Source: Euglena gracilis
Taxonomy: Eukaryota; Euglenida; Euglenophyceae; Euglenales
NCBI GenBank assembly: GCA_039621445.1
Contig: CP154954.1
Coordinates: forward strand, 72,051,082-72,115,081
Direction: 5' to 3'
DNA: 64,000 bases
Part shown: piece by piece, positions 1 to 10,900 of the stretch
Layout: every line of letters begins with the position of its first letter
Position numbering within the stretch: position 1 is the first letter of the stretch
Position numbers and translations under genes: made by a program
Notes under the pieces: generated by a model
What the model was told of the DNA's origin: nothing
Database searches by the model: none
Seen by the model: only the letters and a program-made list of their open reading frames with translations

Positions 1-1368
1 AAAAAAATTCCCGTCCCTTGTGGACCGCCCTTGGTTTTGCTGAAATGCTGAACAGCCGAATTGGTACGACTGTTTGTCATCATTTGCGGCACACATGAGT
101 GATGAAGTGAACGCCCTTCACCCCTGGGTAAATAAATGTTTTCAGCTTCTGGAATTCAAAAAAAATACCCAGTTTTTGCTGACAAACAAAATGCATATAA
201 AATTCTGGCGCAAAATGCAGGGGGAAACTTTTTTGGATCCCAGAACCTGAACAAAAAAAATGAGTGCCCTGATTCAAAACCATTTGATCATTCCATGAGA
301 CCAGCACAGAGAATGTGGGTCACAAAAACCAAGATTAAATCAGGCATTAGATAATCACACGTATTGCATCCCAGCACCAAACAGATGGTGCGGGTTCAAC
401 CGTCTTATAATTCCCAACAACGGAAACGTTATCACTGCCAACACAGTGCATTCCTGGACTGAAGATGAATTGCGAGGCAGACGTGGCTCCCCTGTCAGGC
501 TGGTGCCTGGGCTGCCCCACCTCATTCCCCGGTCTCAACGAGGCCGGCAAATCCCAAACAAAATCTTGGCCCGGAACCCTCTTAGAGATCACCCGAGCAT
601 GTGGCGGGGAGGCTAAGCCAAATGTTTGGGGACAGAGGACAGGCCCAGGAGGGCGCTTTGCTTGCATCGTCTGACCCACCCAGTTCAGAATACCGCGGAT
701 GGCAGGCGAGAACAACAACTCACCACTTTCAAAAAAAAACTCACTCAGGCATTCTTTGAAAACCAATCACCCACTTTCTGCCTGGCCCTGGTCACTCAGG
801 CAAAAAAAAAAGCTCCAAACCAATGAATTCGGCCAAAAAAAAGACTATTTTTAAATATTTCCTAGGTTTTAAAAAATCAAATATTTTCCGGTGCCCTCGG
901 CACCAGGTGGCCACTTTCGGTCGTTGTTGGGGGGGGTTTCCACAACCAAAAACCAGTCAGCCCCCCGAGGCCCCCCCCACCAGGCCTTCCCGTGCAGCCC
1001 TGCTTGAGGCATGTCTGACTCCCAGACTTCTGCCCACCCACCAGATGGGGGTGGGGGGTTGACTCCCCACGTACCACCCACATAGCCCGTACAATTCTGG
1101 CCTTAGTCAATGGAATGCTCACCAACCCGGGCGGTGGCGTCTCCGGGGGATGCACACGCAAAGCACGCCTCCGAAAAACGAGCATCCGCCAGTATTCTTT
1201 TCGCCGACTCCCGTCCGACCCGGGGGGAGGGGGTGCCTTGTGTTACAGGGTCCCTGCCCATGGCAGCCCCCCACCTGTGGAGTGGGCAGGGCAGAACGGG
1301 AAGGCCCCCCCCACCCGGGAGGTTGGGGGTCGGGTTCAAGTTCCTTTTGTCAGCCATGCCCTTGGGCC

Positions 1369-1398
1369 CAGCATCGCCCAGCATCGCCCAGCATCGCC
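1369..1398. repeat. 10-bp repeat CAGCATCGCC, about three units
   Basis: Direct tandem units. The same unit recurs at 3441-3545, 14381-14405, 15485-15515 and 50070-50107, so it is a dispersed minisatellite core rather than a local accident. Confidence 0.9.
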
Positions 1399-1439
1399 TT
1401 TGGAGCCCTTGAAGGTGTACCTATTATGCCTGCTGCTTT

Positions 1440-1980
1440 TGCCGCTCTAGCCCACTTTTGGTTGCTTTTGGCCATCTTTGGTTGCTTTTTGACCACTTTG
1501 ACCACTTTTGACCACTTTTTGCCCACATTGACCACTTTTGACTGCTTTTGACCACTGTTGCCCACATTTGCTGCCTTTTGACCAATTTTGACTGCTTCTT
1601 GACCACTTTTGCTGCTTTTTGCCCACCTTTGCCCACCTTTGCCCATGTCCAACCACCTTTGCGGCTTTTTGATCACGTTTGCTGTTTTTTGACCGCCTTT
1701 GGCCCCTTTTGCCTGCTTTTTGACCACTTTTGACAACTTTTGTTGCTTTTCAACCACTTTTGTCCACGTTTGCTACTTTTTTGCCCACGTTTGCTACTTT
1801 TTGCCCACTTTTGGCCATTGTTGCTGCTTTTGATCACTTTCACTTTTTTTTGCCCACTTTTGCTGCTTTTTGACCACTTTTGCCCACTTTTTTACCACTT
1901 TCGCTGCTTTCTGGCCACTTTTACCCCACTTTTGCCTGCTTTTTGACCACTTTTTGACCACTTTTGCTGCTTTTTGCCGG
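1440..1980. repeat. Degenerate minisatellite of TTTTGACCAC / TTTTGCCCAC units
   Basis: About 540 bp of imperfect 9-12-bp units, pyrimidine-rich on this strand. It translates into Lys/Gln/Ser-rich artefact frames on the minus strand. A related array in the other orientation lies at 49560-49915. Confidence 0.93.
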
Positions 1981-2097
1981 AGGATGTGGTGCAGGCCTGT
2001 GAGATGGCAACATCGAGTGCAAGTTGCAAGCCTCTTGCCGGTCAGACAAACAAAGTCCAAAACATTTTTTGTGCTGGAGGGTGGAGGGTGGCACCCC

Positions 2098-2318
2098 ATC
2101 TTGTCCATCTACATCTTGTCCAGTATCTGCATCTTGTCCAGTATCTGCATCTTGTCTAGCATCTGCATCTTGTCCAGCATCTGCTTCTTGTCCAGTATCT
2201 GCATCTTGTCCACCATCTACTTCTTGTCCAGTATCTGCATCTTGTCTAGCATCTGCATCTTGTCCAGCATCGGCATCTTGTCCAGCATCGGCATCTTGTA
2301 GCATCTCTTGTCCATCAT
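2098..2318. repeat. 18-bp minisatellite (CATCTTGTCCAGTATCTG)
   Basis: About 12 units differing by a few substitutions. Because 18 is divisible by 3, the minus strand stays open and reads as GQDADA hexapeptide repeats within a 193-codon frame. Confidence 0.95.
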
Positions 2319-2469
2319 CTGTCCAGTATTCATCCGTTGGCTCCTGATCAAGCCAAAATAACCACAAAAGCCCAAAAAATGGCCACAAAAAGCCCAAAAT
2401 TGCCCACAAAAAACCCCAAAAAGCAACCAAAATAACCAAAAATTGCCCAAAAACGCCAACAATGTCTAC

Positions 2470-2700
2470 AAAAGATTGTGAAAAATGACCCAAAATCACC
2501 AAAAAGGCGCAAAATGGCCAAAAATGCCATACAATCTGCTCAAAAAAGCCCCAATTAGCCCAATATTTGCCAAATCAGTGATACATAGCCCCCAAATTAG
2601 CAAAAATTCACCCATTATGGCCAAAATGGGTGTAAAACTGGAGATTTGTGGGAAAATTATCCCAAAAATAGTTCAATTCTCCAAAATATACAAAAAAAAT
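2470..2700. repeat. Dispersed A-rich repeat, copy 1
   Basis: Shares long stretches (for example TTAGCCCAATATTTGCCAAA, then GGTGTAAAACTGGAGATTTG) with 14090-14375 and partly with 49450-49560. All three copies sit next to a minisatellite. Confidence 0.85.
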
Positions 2701-2739
2701 GCAGGGATTTGTGCTTATCCTTTTTGGGGGGGTCAAATT

Positions 2740-3420
2740 CTTATCCGTAGTTATCCGTAGTTATCCGTAGTTATCCTTATTTGCTAAAATACCCTTCCTG
2801 GCAGGGGATATCCATCTAGAAATGGCTGCAATTGAAAGGATGAAGAGAGTTGATCATCATTAACCTCAGGAATGCCTAAAAATTCGTGAAATATGACAAT
2901 CTAAACAAATAACGACAAGCATCCAAGGCAGATGGAAACGACAATGTCCGGTGTGGGTCTTTTAATCTTTCATCCACCATTCTTCACAAGCACCGTTGCA
3001 GAACATGCCAACGGCTGCCTGCCGGACGTTAGACGACATCTTCTGTCGGTTTTTAACATCAATGACACCGGCCAAACTGAAAGAAAGCTATCTCTTTATA
3101 GGATGCACGCCGCCAAATGGAAAATTGTTGTGAAAAAAAGCTGAAGAAAAGGGCTGCTTGAAAAACCGTTCAATCAACACTAGAGACAGGAAAACAGACA
3201 TAAAGAAAAACAGGCTCAGAAAGGGGGGGTCACGTTGAGCCCAGAAAGGCCCAATGTCTCTGCGGCTATGTACAGAAGAACGTAGTTATCCGTAGTTATC
3301 CTTATTTGGACATTTTGGCTCATCCGTAGTTATCCGTAGTTATCCATTTTTATCCGTATTTGGGGGTTTCGGGCTTATCCGTAGTTATCCGTAGTTATCC
3401 GTAGTTATCCATTTCAGGAT
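2740..3420. repeat. Arrays of 10-bp TTATCCGTAG units
   Basis: Short arrays at 2740-2782 and 3282-3415 flank about 500 bp of low-repeat sequence. Confidence 0.9.
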
Positions 3421-4249
3421 AAGCACAAATCCCTGAAAAATGCCAGCATCGCCCTGCATCGCCCAGCATCGCCCAGCATCGGAACCCCACCTCTGGTCTC
3501 CAAAAATCCAGCATCGCCCAGCATCGCCCAGCATCGCCCTGCATCATCAGAGGTGCTTGGTCGGGTTGACCCCCCACCCACCACAACATTTTCACCAATT
3601 TTGGGAAAATGGGGATTTTAGCCAGGGAATTTTTCGAAATTTTTTTTGATGAAAATGAACCCAAAATACATGATTTTGTGATGGAAAACAACATTTTCTT
3701 GTTCACAAAAAAATCTCAAAAATTTCAGGCTTAACAATTGGTAGTTTTCAGAAGGGGGGGGTGAAAAAAACGCCCCAGGGGCAGGCTGTACAGGAAGGCC
3801 AGGTGGGGTCACCCCCCACCTGGGAAGTCAGGGGTCGCCCCCCCACCCCACAGCAACCCACAAAGAGACCAAATTTCGGAACATTCAAATTTTGCTGAGG
3901 TTTTTTCTCTTTGGATTTTTTTTGGATTTTCAATGGCATTTTTTGCTTCAAAAACCTCTCAAAATCAAAATTTTGAGAAAATGTTGAAATTTTGGAAGGT
4001 GTGAAAAAAACGGGGTTTGGGGGGTTTGGGGAAGGTGCCGGGAAAAATTATTGTGGGTCCAAAAATTGGTGTTCCCGGAAATACGGGAAGAGGTGGTGGG
4101 GGGGGGGGTCGACCCAACCACCACCCTGTTTGGCCGATTCCCGTTCTGCCCTGGGAATGGGGGGGGGGTTGGTTTTGGGTCCCAGTGCCTGCCAACCAAG
4201 CTAATTTCCCCCTGAACAATGGCATTTTCGGGACCCCGGCGCGGGGGGG

Positions 4250-4810
4250 GGGGGGATATCAGAGGCCTTTGGAAAAATTGCAGAAAAATTGCGGAAATTG
4301 TGGTTCTTGGGATTTTGCACACTTCTGCTGGAGGGGACTTTGAAAATATGGGTGTGAGCTTTGAGCCGTTATTCACGTTTTTCTACAACAAAAAGGTCCA
4401 AAAACGGGACTTTGTAATTCTGGAAAAATAGAATTTTTTGGGTGAAAAATCCAAAAACGACAAAAAAAACGAACATTTGGTATCAGGTAAAAGCTGGTAC
4501 AGGATGCAAAATTTTTATAAATTGAAATTATTTCCTAACAGAAATTGGTATAAAAAGGCTGAAAAATGCCCAAAAATTTCAAAATTTTGTCAAACTTTGA
4601 AAATTTTGGCACATTTTGGCAAATTTGCGACAATAATAACAAAAAAAGCACCCGGGTTCCCTTGTCAAACATTCAAAGAATAGCCGGAATTCATTTCGTC
4701 TTCCATCTCAGGTTCATGCGTAATATTTGCGAAAAAAAAAAAAAAAAATGCGGAAAAATTGCCGAAAATTGTGCAAAATTGTGGACATTGCGGAAAATTG
4801 CGGATCCCTC
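4250..4810. repeat. Family I element, diverged copy
   Basis: Begins GATATCAGAGGCC after a G-run and is bounded by GCGGAAAATTGCGG-type inverted blocks; the interior shares TTTTTCTACAACAAAAAGG and ATTATTTCC..AGAAATTG blocks with 6982-7555, 22985-23180, 27258-27760 and 59560-59925. Confidence 0.75.
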
Positions 4811-5317
4811 CCCAGCCCCTTTGGTATCACGGGGTGGGCTGTAACGCTGCCCACCCCAAAACCTCCACCTTTGGGTCAAAAATGCCAAACCCCAATGCCT
4901 GCCTGCCCATACCACTCACTCCTCCACAGGCCCATACCACTCACTCCTCCACAGGAGGGGCAACTTTCCTTGAAAAGAAACCTGGCAGCTAGGCGTCAAA
5001 GCTTCTGCGCTGCAAGCACTGTGGAACAACAATCCATTTCATTCAGGCACATCGTTGAAAGGAAGCAGAGCACCCATCAAGCGGTCCGCGGAAATTCTCT
5101 GAGGGTACAACATTGCCCAGCATTGGAAACGATTGTGTCACTATGAGGCGTGGCTGTCTGCCGGTTTGCAAGAAGCCACCGGGTCGGAAGCCATGCAATA
5201 GCTGGGGGGGGGGGAAGGGCACTTTCACTTCTCAAGAAGCCAGCAGCAGCTTCTGCAATGATTGGAAATAGCATCCTGAATCAAAAGAACAGGAAAAAAC
5301 CTCACTCCCACAATTGT

Positions 5318-5328
5318 TTTATTTTTTT

Positions 5329-5365
<37 letters not shown>

Positions 5366-5456
5366 CTTTTTTTGTTTTTTTTTTTTTTTTTTTTTTTTTT
5401 TCTTTTTTTTTTTTTTTGTTTTTTTTTTTTTTTTTTTTTTTTTTTTTGTTTTTTTC
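5318..5456. repeat. Poly-T tract (about 140 bp, rare C/G interruptions)
   Basis: Nearly pure T with isolated C or G. Not clearly the tail of a retroposed gene; no coding sequence abuts it. Confidence 0.95.
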
Positions 5457-5756
5457 CCACATTGGGGCAGGGACACCAGCTCCTTCAGTCGGTTGGTTTC
5501 ATTGGACAACCAGCAAAACCGTGACAGCAGCGTACAACAACAGGACCGAGCAATATGGCATGGTCGTTAGATTTCACGTGATTGTGCGTGCACTGGAGTG
5601 TGGAGGTTTTTAAAGATTCGCAGATACGGCGTTGTCTCCGAGACAAGGGAGCAACATCCGCATACACTGAATGATGTGCACTCAGACTAATTTCCCGTGT
5701 GCCTTTATATCCAACACTTTTGGGAAAATCAAAATTCTTGTGACTGAAAAAAAACC

Positions 5757-5859
5757 ATGCACATGCGCATGCATGTGTGCGCATGCATGCATGTGTGTGC
5801 GTGTGTGTACGTGTGTGTGCGTGCCTGCGTGCATGCATGCATGCATGCGCGCGCCTGTG

Positions 5860-5891
<32 letters not shown>

Positions 5892-5945
5892 TGCGTGTGT
5901 GCATGTGCGCGCACGCGCGCGCGTGTGTGTGTGTGCATTCACATA
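5757..5945. repeat. Alternating purine-pyrimidine tract (TG, CATG, GCGC)
   Basis: About 190 bp of nearly unbroken alternation with GCATGC and GCGCGC palindromes. Such sequence can adopt left-handed Z-DNA when supercoiled. Confidence 0.93.
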
Positions 5946-6981
5946 TGCACACTCAAGCACCACATCAAGCACACCACGAAACGCAAATAAAGGTGCATTG
6001 GCAGAACCAACACAACGCATAACCCAAAAGCATCTTTTGAAGAGGGAAAGAACACATCATGGAGGTTGCAATTCATTGGGTCGGGGCACAGGAGGTGTGC
6101 CCCCCCTTCGGTGCCAGGCATTTACGGTTCGGCCCGTCAAAATCAGCCCCATTGAGTCGCTTTTCGGGGCCTCCTCCAGAACAGTGCCGCAAAAAAAACC
6201 ACTTTGGCGAAACAGGCTGAGGGGCGTTGATTGCAGAACGCCAGTGATGGAAAAGCAAATGAGCAATCAACTGGATGCCCAGGGAGCAAACCCATATGTA
6301 TCGCCGACGTTTCCGCTTGGATAATTGAAATACAGGGGGGGGGTCGACCCCCCACCACCCACCACAGCACCGCACAAAGAGAATTACTCTGGCACCGAAG
6401 GAAAACCTTGCCCAGAAAATCGGCGCCTGCAGAAATACAGGAAGGGAAATACGGAATGCCGAACTACAATCCGTACAAAATGACAGGAAACAAAGCGTGG
6501 GAAACTACCCAATTTTTTCCATCATTTTCCCCCCTTCCGCAGTCAAATCTCACACAAAGACGATGGGGTATGAAATTTGGCCAACTTTTCCCCGAAAATG
6601 GCCAAAAATCGCGAAAAATGCTTAAAAAACACCTTTCAAAAATTTTTCGTGCCTTTGGTGTCGAAAAGTATATCCCCCCCTGGGGTTTCCCCTCCACGGG
6701 GGGAGCTCGGCCGGACCCCCCCCCCCCCCCCCCCCCCGGGGTCCAAGGCTTTAAAAAAAACCCCCTGCCTGCCAGCCCAATGCACCTACCGCCGGAGGGG
6801 GGGGGGGTGAATTTTGTTAAAAAGCAGGCTGAAGCAAACTCACTATGAGGTGAATACGTATTGACAAAAACTTTTGGCCCAAGAATTGGGGGAAAACGAG
6901 GAATTTTTTTAAAATCAAAAAAAATCTCCAGCAATCGAAAAAATGACCAAAAACACAGAACAAATGCAAAAATACCACAAA

Positions 6982-7555
6982 CAGGGGGGAATTGATGTCG
7001 GAGGCTTTCAGAAAATTGCGGAAAAATTGCGGGAAAATTGCGGAAATTGCGGTTTTTGGAATTAGTACACTTCTGCTGGAGGGGATTTCACAAATTTGGT
7101 CATATTGCAATACGGTGTCAATTTTGAACCATTACTGCCATAATTTTTTTTACAATAAAAAGGTCCAAAAGCATGATTTTTGTCATTTCGGGAACATACT
7201 GATTCTCAGAAATAGGGAATTTCTTCGGTGAAAAAATTGAAAATGGAAACAAAATTAACGAGATTTTGGTTTCAGGAAAAATCTTGTCCAGGATGCAGAA
7301 TTTTTCGAAGTCGGAATTATTTCCCAGCAGAAATTGAGAAAAAACCTTTTAAAAAAAACATAGCAAATTTGGCAAATTCGCCACAAAATAACAAAAAAAG
7401 CACCTGGGTTCTGGGTTCCCTTGTGAAACGGTCAAAGAATGGCCAGAACTCATTTCACCTTCCATCTCAGGTTCATGCGGACAAATTGCGGAAAGCGAAA
7501 AAGTTGCAGAAAAATTGCAGAAATTGCGGAAAATTTGCTGTTTTCAATTCCCCCC
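6982..7555. mobile_element. Family I element (TIR CAGGGGGGAATTGATATC-like)
   Basis: Left end CAGGGGGGAATTGATGTCGG, right end TTTTCAATTCCCCCCATG, with GCGGAAATTGCGG inverted blocks inside each end. No convincing target duplication. Lies just downstream of the L2HGDH stop. Confidence 0.7.
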
Positions 7556-7821
7556 ATGCACAAAAAAAAACAAAACTTTCCAAAATACTTTCCAAAATAG
7601 CAAAAACACAAAAAAAACGTGTTTTGTTTCCCCTCTGGCTGTAGTGTTGTGTTGTGGCGTTGTGTGACATGAAGGTGCAGCAACAAGCGTGCTGTCCTGT
7701 GCACATGTACCCATATGCGCGACATGTGCGCAAACATCCATGAAATAGGCGGGTGAATGTTGTCAGTTAGTGCATAGCCTCAGACGGTGGGCGCAAAGCA
7801 ACCTTGGACACCGTCCTGGCC

Positions 7822-7977
7822 TCATGCCTTGGGGATCACGACCCCCGGGGCCGGGTTGGGCTTCCATCCAAATGCCGTCTCCGCCCGGCTCACCACCTCC
7901 TCGGCGATGGCCATGCTGGCAGTGCAGGCGGGGGACGGCGCGTTGCGGACGTGGAGCGACCCCACGCACCACCCGGG
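7822..7977 (-). CDS. L2HGDH: L2HGDH exon 12, C-terminus and stop
   Basis: Encodes GSLHVRNAPSPACTASMAIA, the highly conserved C-terminal motif that closes the FAD site, then EEVVSRAETAFGW and a further 14 residues ending VVIPKA and a TGA stop. The extra tail is longer than in animal proteins. Acceptor GTGCAG. Confidence 0.92.
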   Translation of the reverse strand, partial: PGWCVGSLHVRNAPSPACTASMAIAEEVVSRAETAFGWKPNPAPGVVIPKA

Positions 7978-10900
7978 CTGCACTTGGCCAACCCCGGGGG
8001 GGGGGGACGCCACAGGGGTCCTCAAAAAAAAAACGCGAGGCAGAGGTTAGGGTTAGGGTCCCCCCCGGTCCAGAGAAAGTGTCCAGACTTTCTAGGATTT
8101 CTGGGCTTCCGGCGCCGGAAGTGCCTTGGCCAAGTGCCCAGGAACTTTTGACCATGTGTCCTACCCCCCTCGGGGGGGGGGGGGGTCGGTTCTGGGGGTG
8201 CCTTTGGAGTGCCTGCCCAGGCAAGCATCCCTCCCATGGGGGGAGGTGTATGAAACATTCAGGTTCATGTGGCAGAGCTCATGGGGGGGGGGAAGACTGA
8301 ATCCACAGGGGGGTCGCATATTTTGGGGCGCGGCACGGAGGCACTGACTCAATCGAGGTGACCAACTGGGCAATTTTGGGCAGTTCTCGCCCAAATTGTT
8401 CACATTGACTGATTGAGATGTTCACACACAGATTGAGGAGCCTCCACCGCCAGCAGTGACAGCAGTGACAGCAGTGACAGCAGTGACGGTGACAGGGGTC
8501 GCCATCATGCGTTGCCCAAGTTTGGGGTCAAACACCTCCCATTCCAGTGTGGACCACCCACCCCCAGCCTGCGATGCATTTCGATTGGCAAAACGGGGAA
8601 AAGTCACAAACAGAAAATCTTGGCTCTGACACAAATGGCCTGAGAATTGCACAAAGGGCTGTGACAGAGCTGGCTGAATGGTGGGAGGTCGAAATTCAAA
8701 ATTTGCAAAAGAACCTCATTTTCTGTCACCCCCACCACTTCAGCAACACTGTAGCCAGCACCCTTTTCCACTGCCGGCCCGACTGCTCCTGGGGCCTTTG
8801 AAGATCTTTGGTTTTGAGGACACACATGAACTTCAAAGGTGCACAGTTGTCCCAAGTGATCCAAACGGAAGCATTGCAACTCTTGCATAATTTCACATCC
8901 TCCTTCTCCTCACTTGTGGCTGCTTGCACGATGGTGTTTGCTGCATTTCCCTTACATTACACAGTTCATGTCAAATCCCCCCTACCTGCCGCCCATTTCC
9001 TGACTTTCCCCCCACATGATCAAATGTGTGTATTAGCAGTTCAACTGCCAGCATTGTTCCTTGGTGGGAGAATGCCGCTCTGAAGCCCAAATTTTGTGCA
9101 TAAATATGTGTTCTGGGGGGGGGTGCGATGGCAAAAAAAATGTCAAACGAAGATTGGGGTCCAACGAAGAAAGACAGGGCTCACGATACTCAGAAAAAAA
9201 AGTTTGGGGGTTTTGGTGGCTGTTAAACAAAACAGGCAAATTCTGGTGCTTTTTAAATGACACATTACCTCAGGCTTCTTTTTAAGGCCCCCCGGGGTCC
9301 CCCCACCAGGGTTCGATATAAGGACAGGTGGGGGGGTCCGGACCCCCCCTTGCGGGCCAGGAGGGGGGGGGGGGGGGGGGGGACACCCCCCCACCTAAAC
9401 AGTGGCGCGGTCTGGGTGACCGAAAATTTTTGACCCCCCAAAACGACCAAAAGTGCCACTTTGGGCACTTTTTGGGCAAAAATGTGCCAAAAATGCAAAA
9501 AATTTTCGGCGCAAAGCGCCGGAGGAAAAAATTGACCCTTTTGGGGGGGGGGGGTCCCGGATACCCCCCCAGGGTCGGTTCAGACCCCCCTGGCAGGTGG
9601 GATTTTGGATTTGGATTTGTAGTGCCCCGCGTTGCGGTGCCTCCAGCCGTGGGCGTACACAAGCACCACTCAGGAGGGCACCCCCGGAGCCCGGGCATTA
9701 AGATTTAATGTGGGATTTTGGGATTTGGTTGGGGGTTCGCCTGTGGGGGTGTGTGGGGTTTGGTGTCCAGAGGGTAAATAGAGTGAGTTGCGAAAACTAG
9801 AGAGTACCGTAAAAGTACCGAGGGGTGGGGGATAGGGAAAAAAAACGTGGGTGAACAGTGGGAGGGAATGACACAAGTGGCGCGGAGAGGAAAACCGGAA
9901 ATGCATAGGCAGGGTGTCCAAAGGAAAGGGCGAGCATGAGACACCCTGGCAGGTGGGGGGGTGGTCCGGACCCCCCCCCCTGCGGGCCAGGAGGGGGGGG
10001 GTGGGGGGGGACACCCCCCACCTAAACCATGTACGCCCTCCTTATATCAAACCCTGCCCCCCACCCAGCCAGCCCGGGGACCGCGGTGGGGGGGGGACCC
10101 CAAAATCGGGCCGTCCGAAAGCACTTCGCGCCGAAACCCATGTCAGGCCCCCCCACCGGGTCTTCTGACTTAAAAAAGAAGCCTGCATTACCTCCATTTT
10201 TTGGGGGCACATTAATAAATTTGGGCAAATTTTTTTGGCAATTTATCTTACAAAACAAACAAGGTTTGGGGGAATCCACAAGGAAAACAGGCGGGATTCT
10301 GCACAAAAACCAGTGCGGGCACCCACGCTTCGGGCGGCGACCACAACAAAGAATGCCCAAACCATTGCCTGGAGGACGACTCCCCTCTCCCTCACCCCCT
10401 CCCTCGCGGTGGGGCGTGGCCACTTTGCCGTTCAGGGCCCCGGTCTCGAAGATGAAGTCACTGGCGGGGTTGCCATAGTTGTCCAGCACCTGTGTGGTGT
10501 GCAGGGGTGGGGGGGGGACGCAACCAGCAGCCTCAAAAAACGTGACACAAAAAAACGCACGTACGCAATTCCGCAAATTCGCAAAAAAAAACAAAACGCA
10601 AAACCGCAAATAAAAAAGAACAGCAAAGGAAAACACAAATAAACACAAAAAAACGTTGTTACATGTAAAATCCTTTGGGAGATTCTCTGGGATGCACACT
10701 ATCTGCTGGAGAAGACTAATAAAATTTTCGGCTCTGCTGGGTAAAAATTTCTGTTTTGCATGAAAATAAGCATTTCATTGACCAAAAAAAGAGCAAGAAT
10801 GACAAAAATAAACAGATTTTCAGTCTTGAGATAAAATTGGGCCGAAAAGAGGAATTTTTTCATTGTCAAAAATTTTTCCAGCAAAAATACAAAATCACCA

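Larger units (their letters stand above)
1..7821. other. Spacer downstream of L2HGDH: no gene recognised
   Basis: Contains minisatellites, poly-T, an alternating purine-pyrimidine tract and diverged copies of several element families. The longest non-repetitive open frame (347-766, minus) matches nothing I recognise. Confidence 0.6.

Noticed and set aside
347-766. 139-codon minus-strand open frame
   Set aside because: No family recognised, no splice or start context, and the opposite strand is also open; likely chance.
5225-5613. Long Phe- or Lys-rich frames over the poly-T tract
   Set aside because: Homopolymer artefacts of TTT/AAA codons.
5485-6324. His/Thr- and Cys/Val-rich frames at 5671-6324 and on the minus strand
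   Set aside because: Translations of the alternating TG/GC tract; all frames are open for the same reason.
8041-8060. GGTTAGGGTTAGGG, telomere-like
   Set aside because: Only two to three units, flanked by ordinary intron sequence; too short to mean anything.
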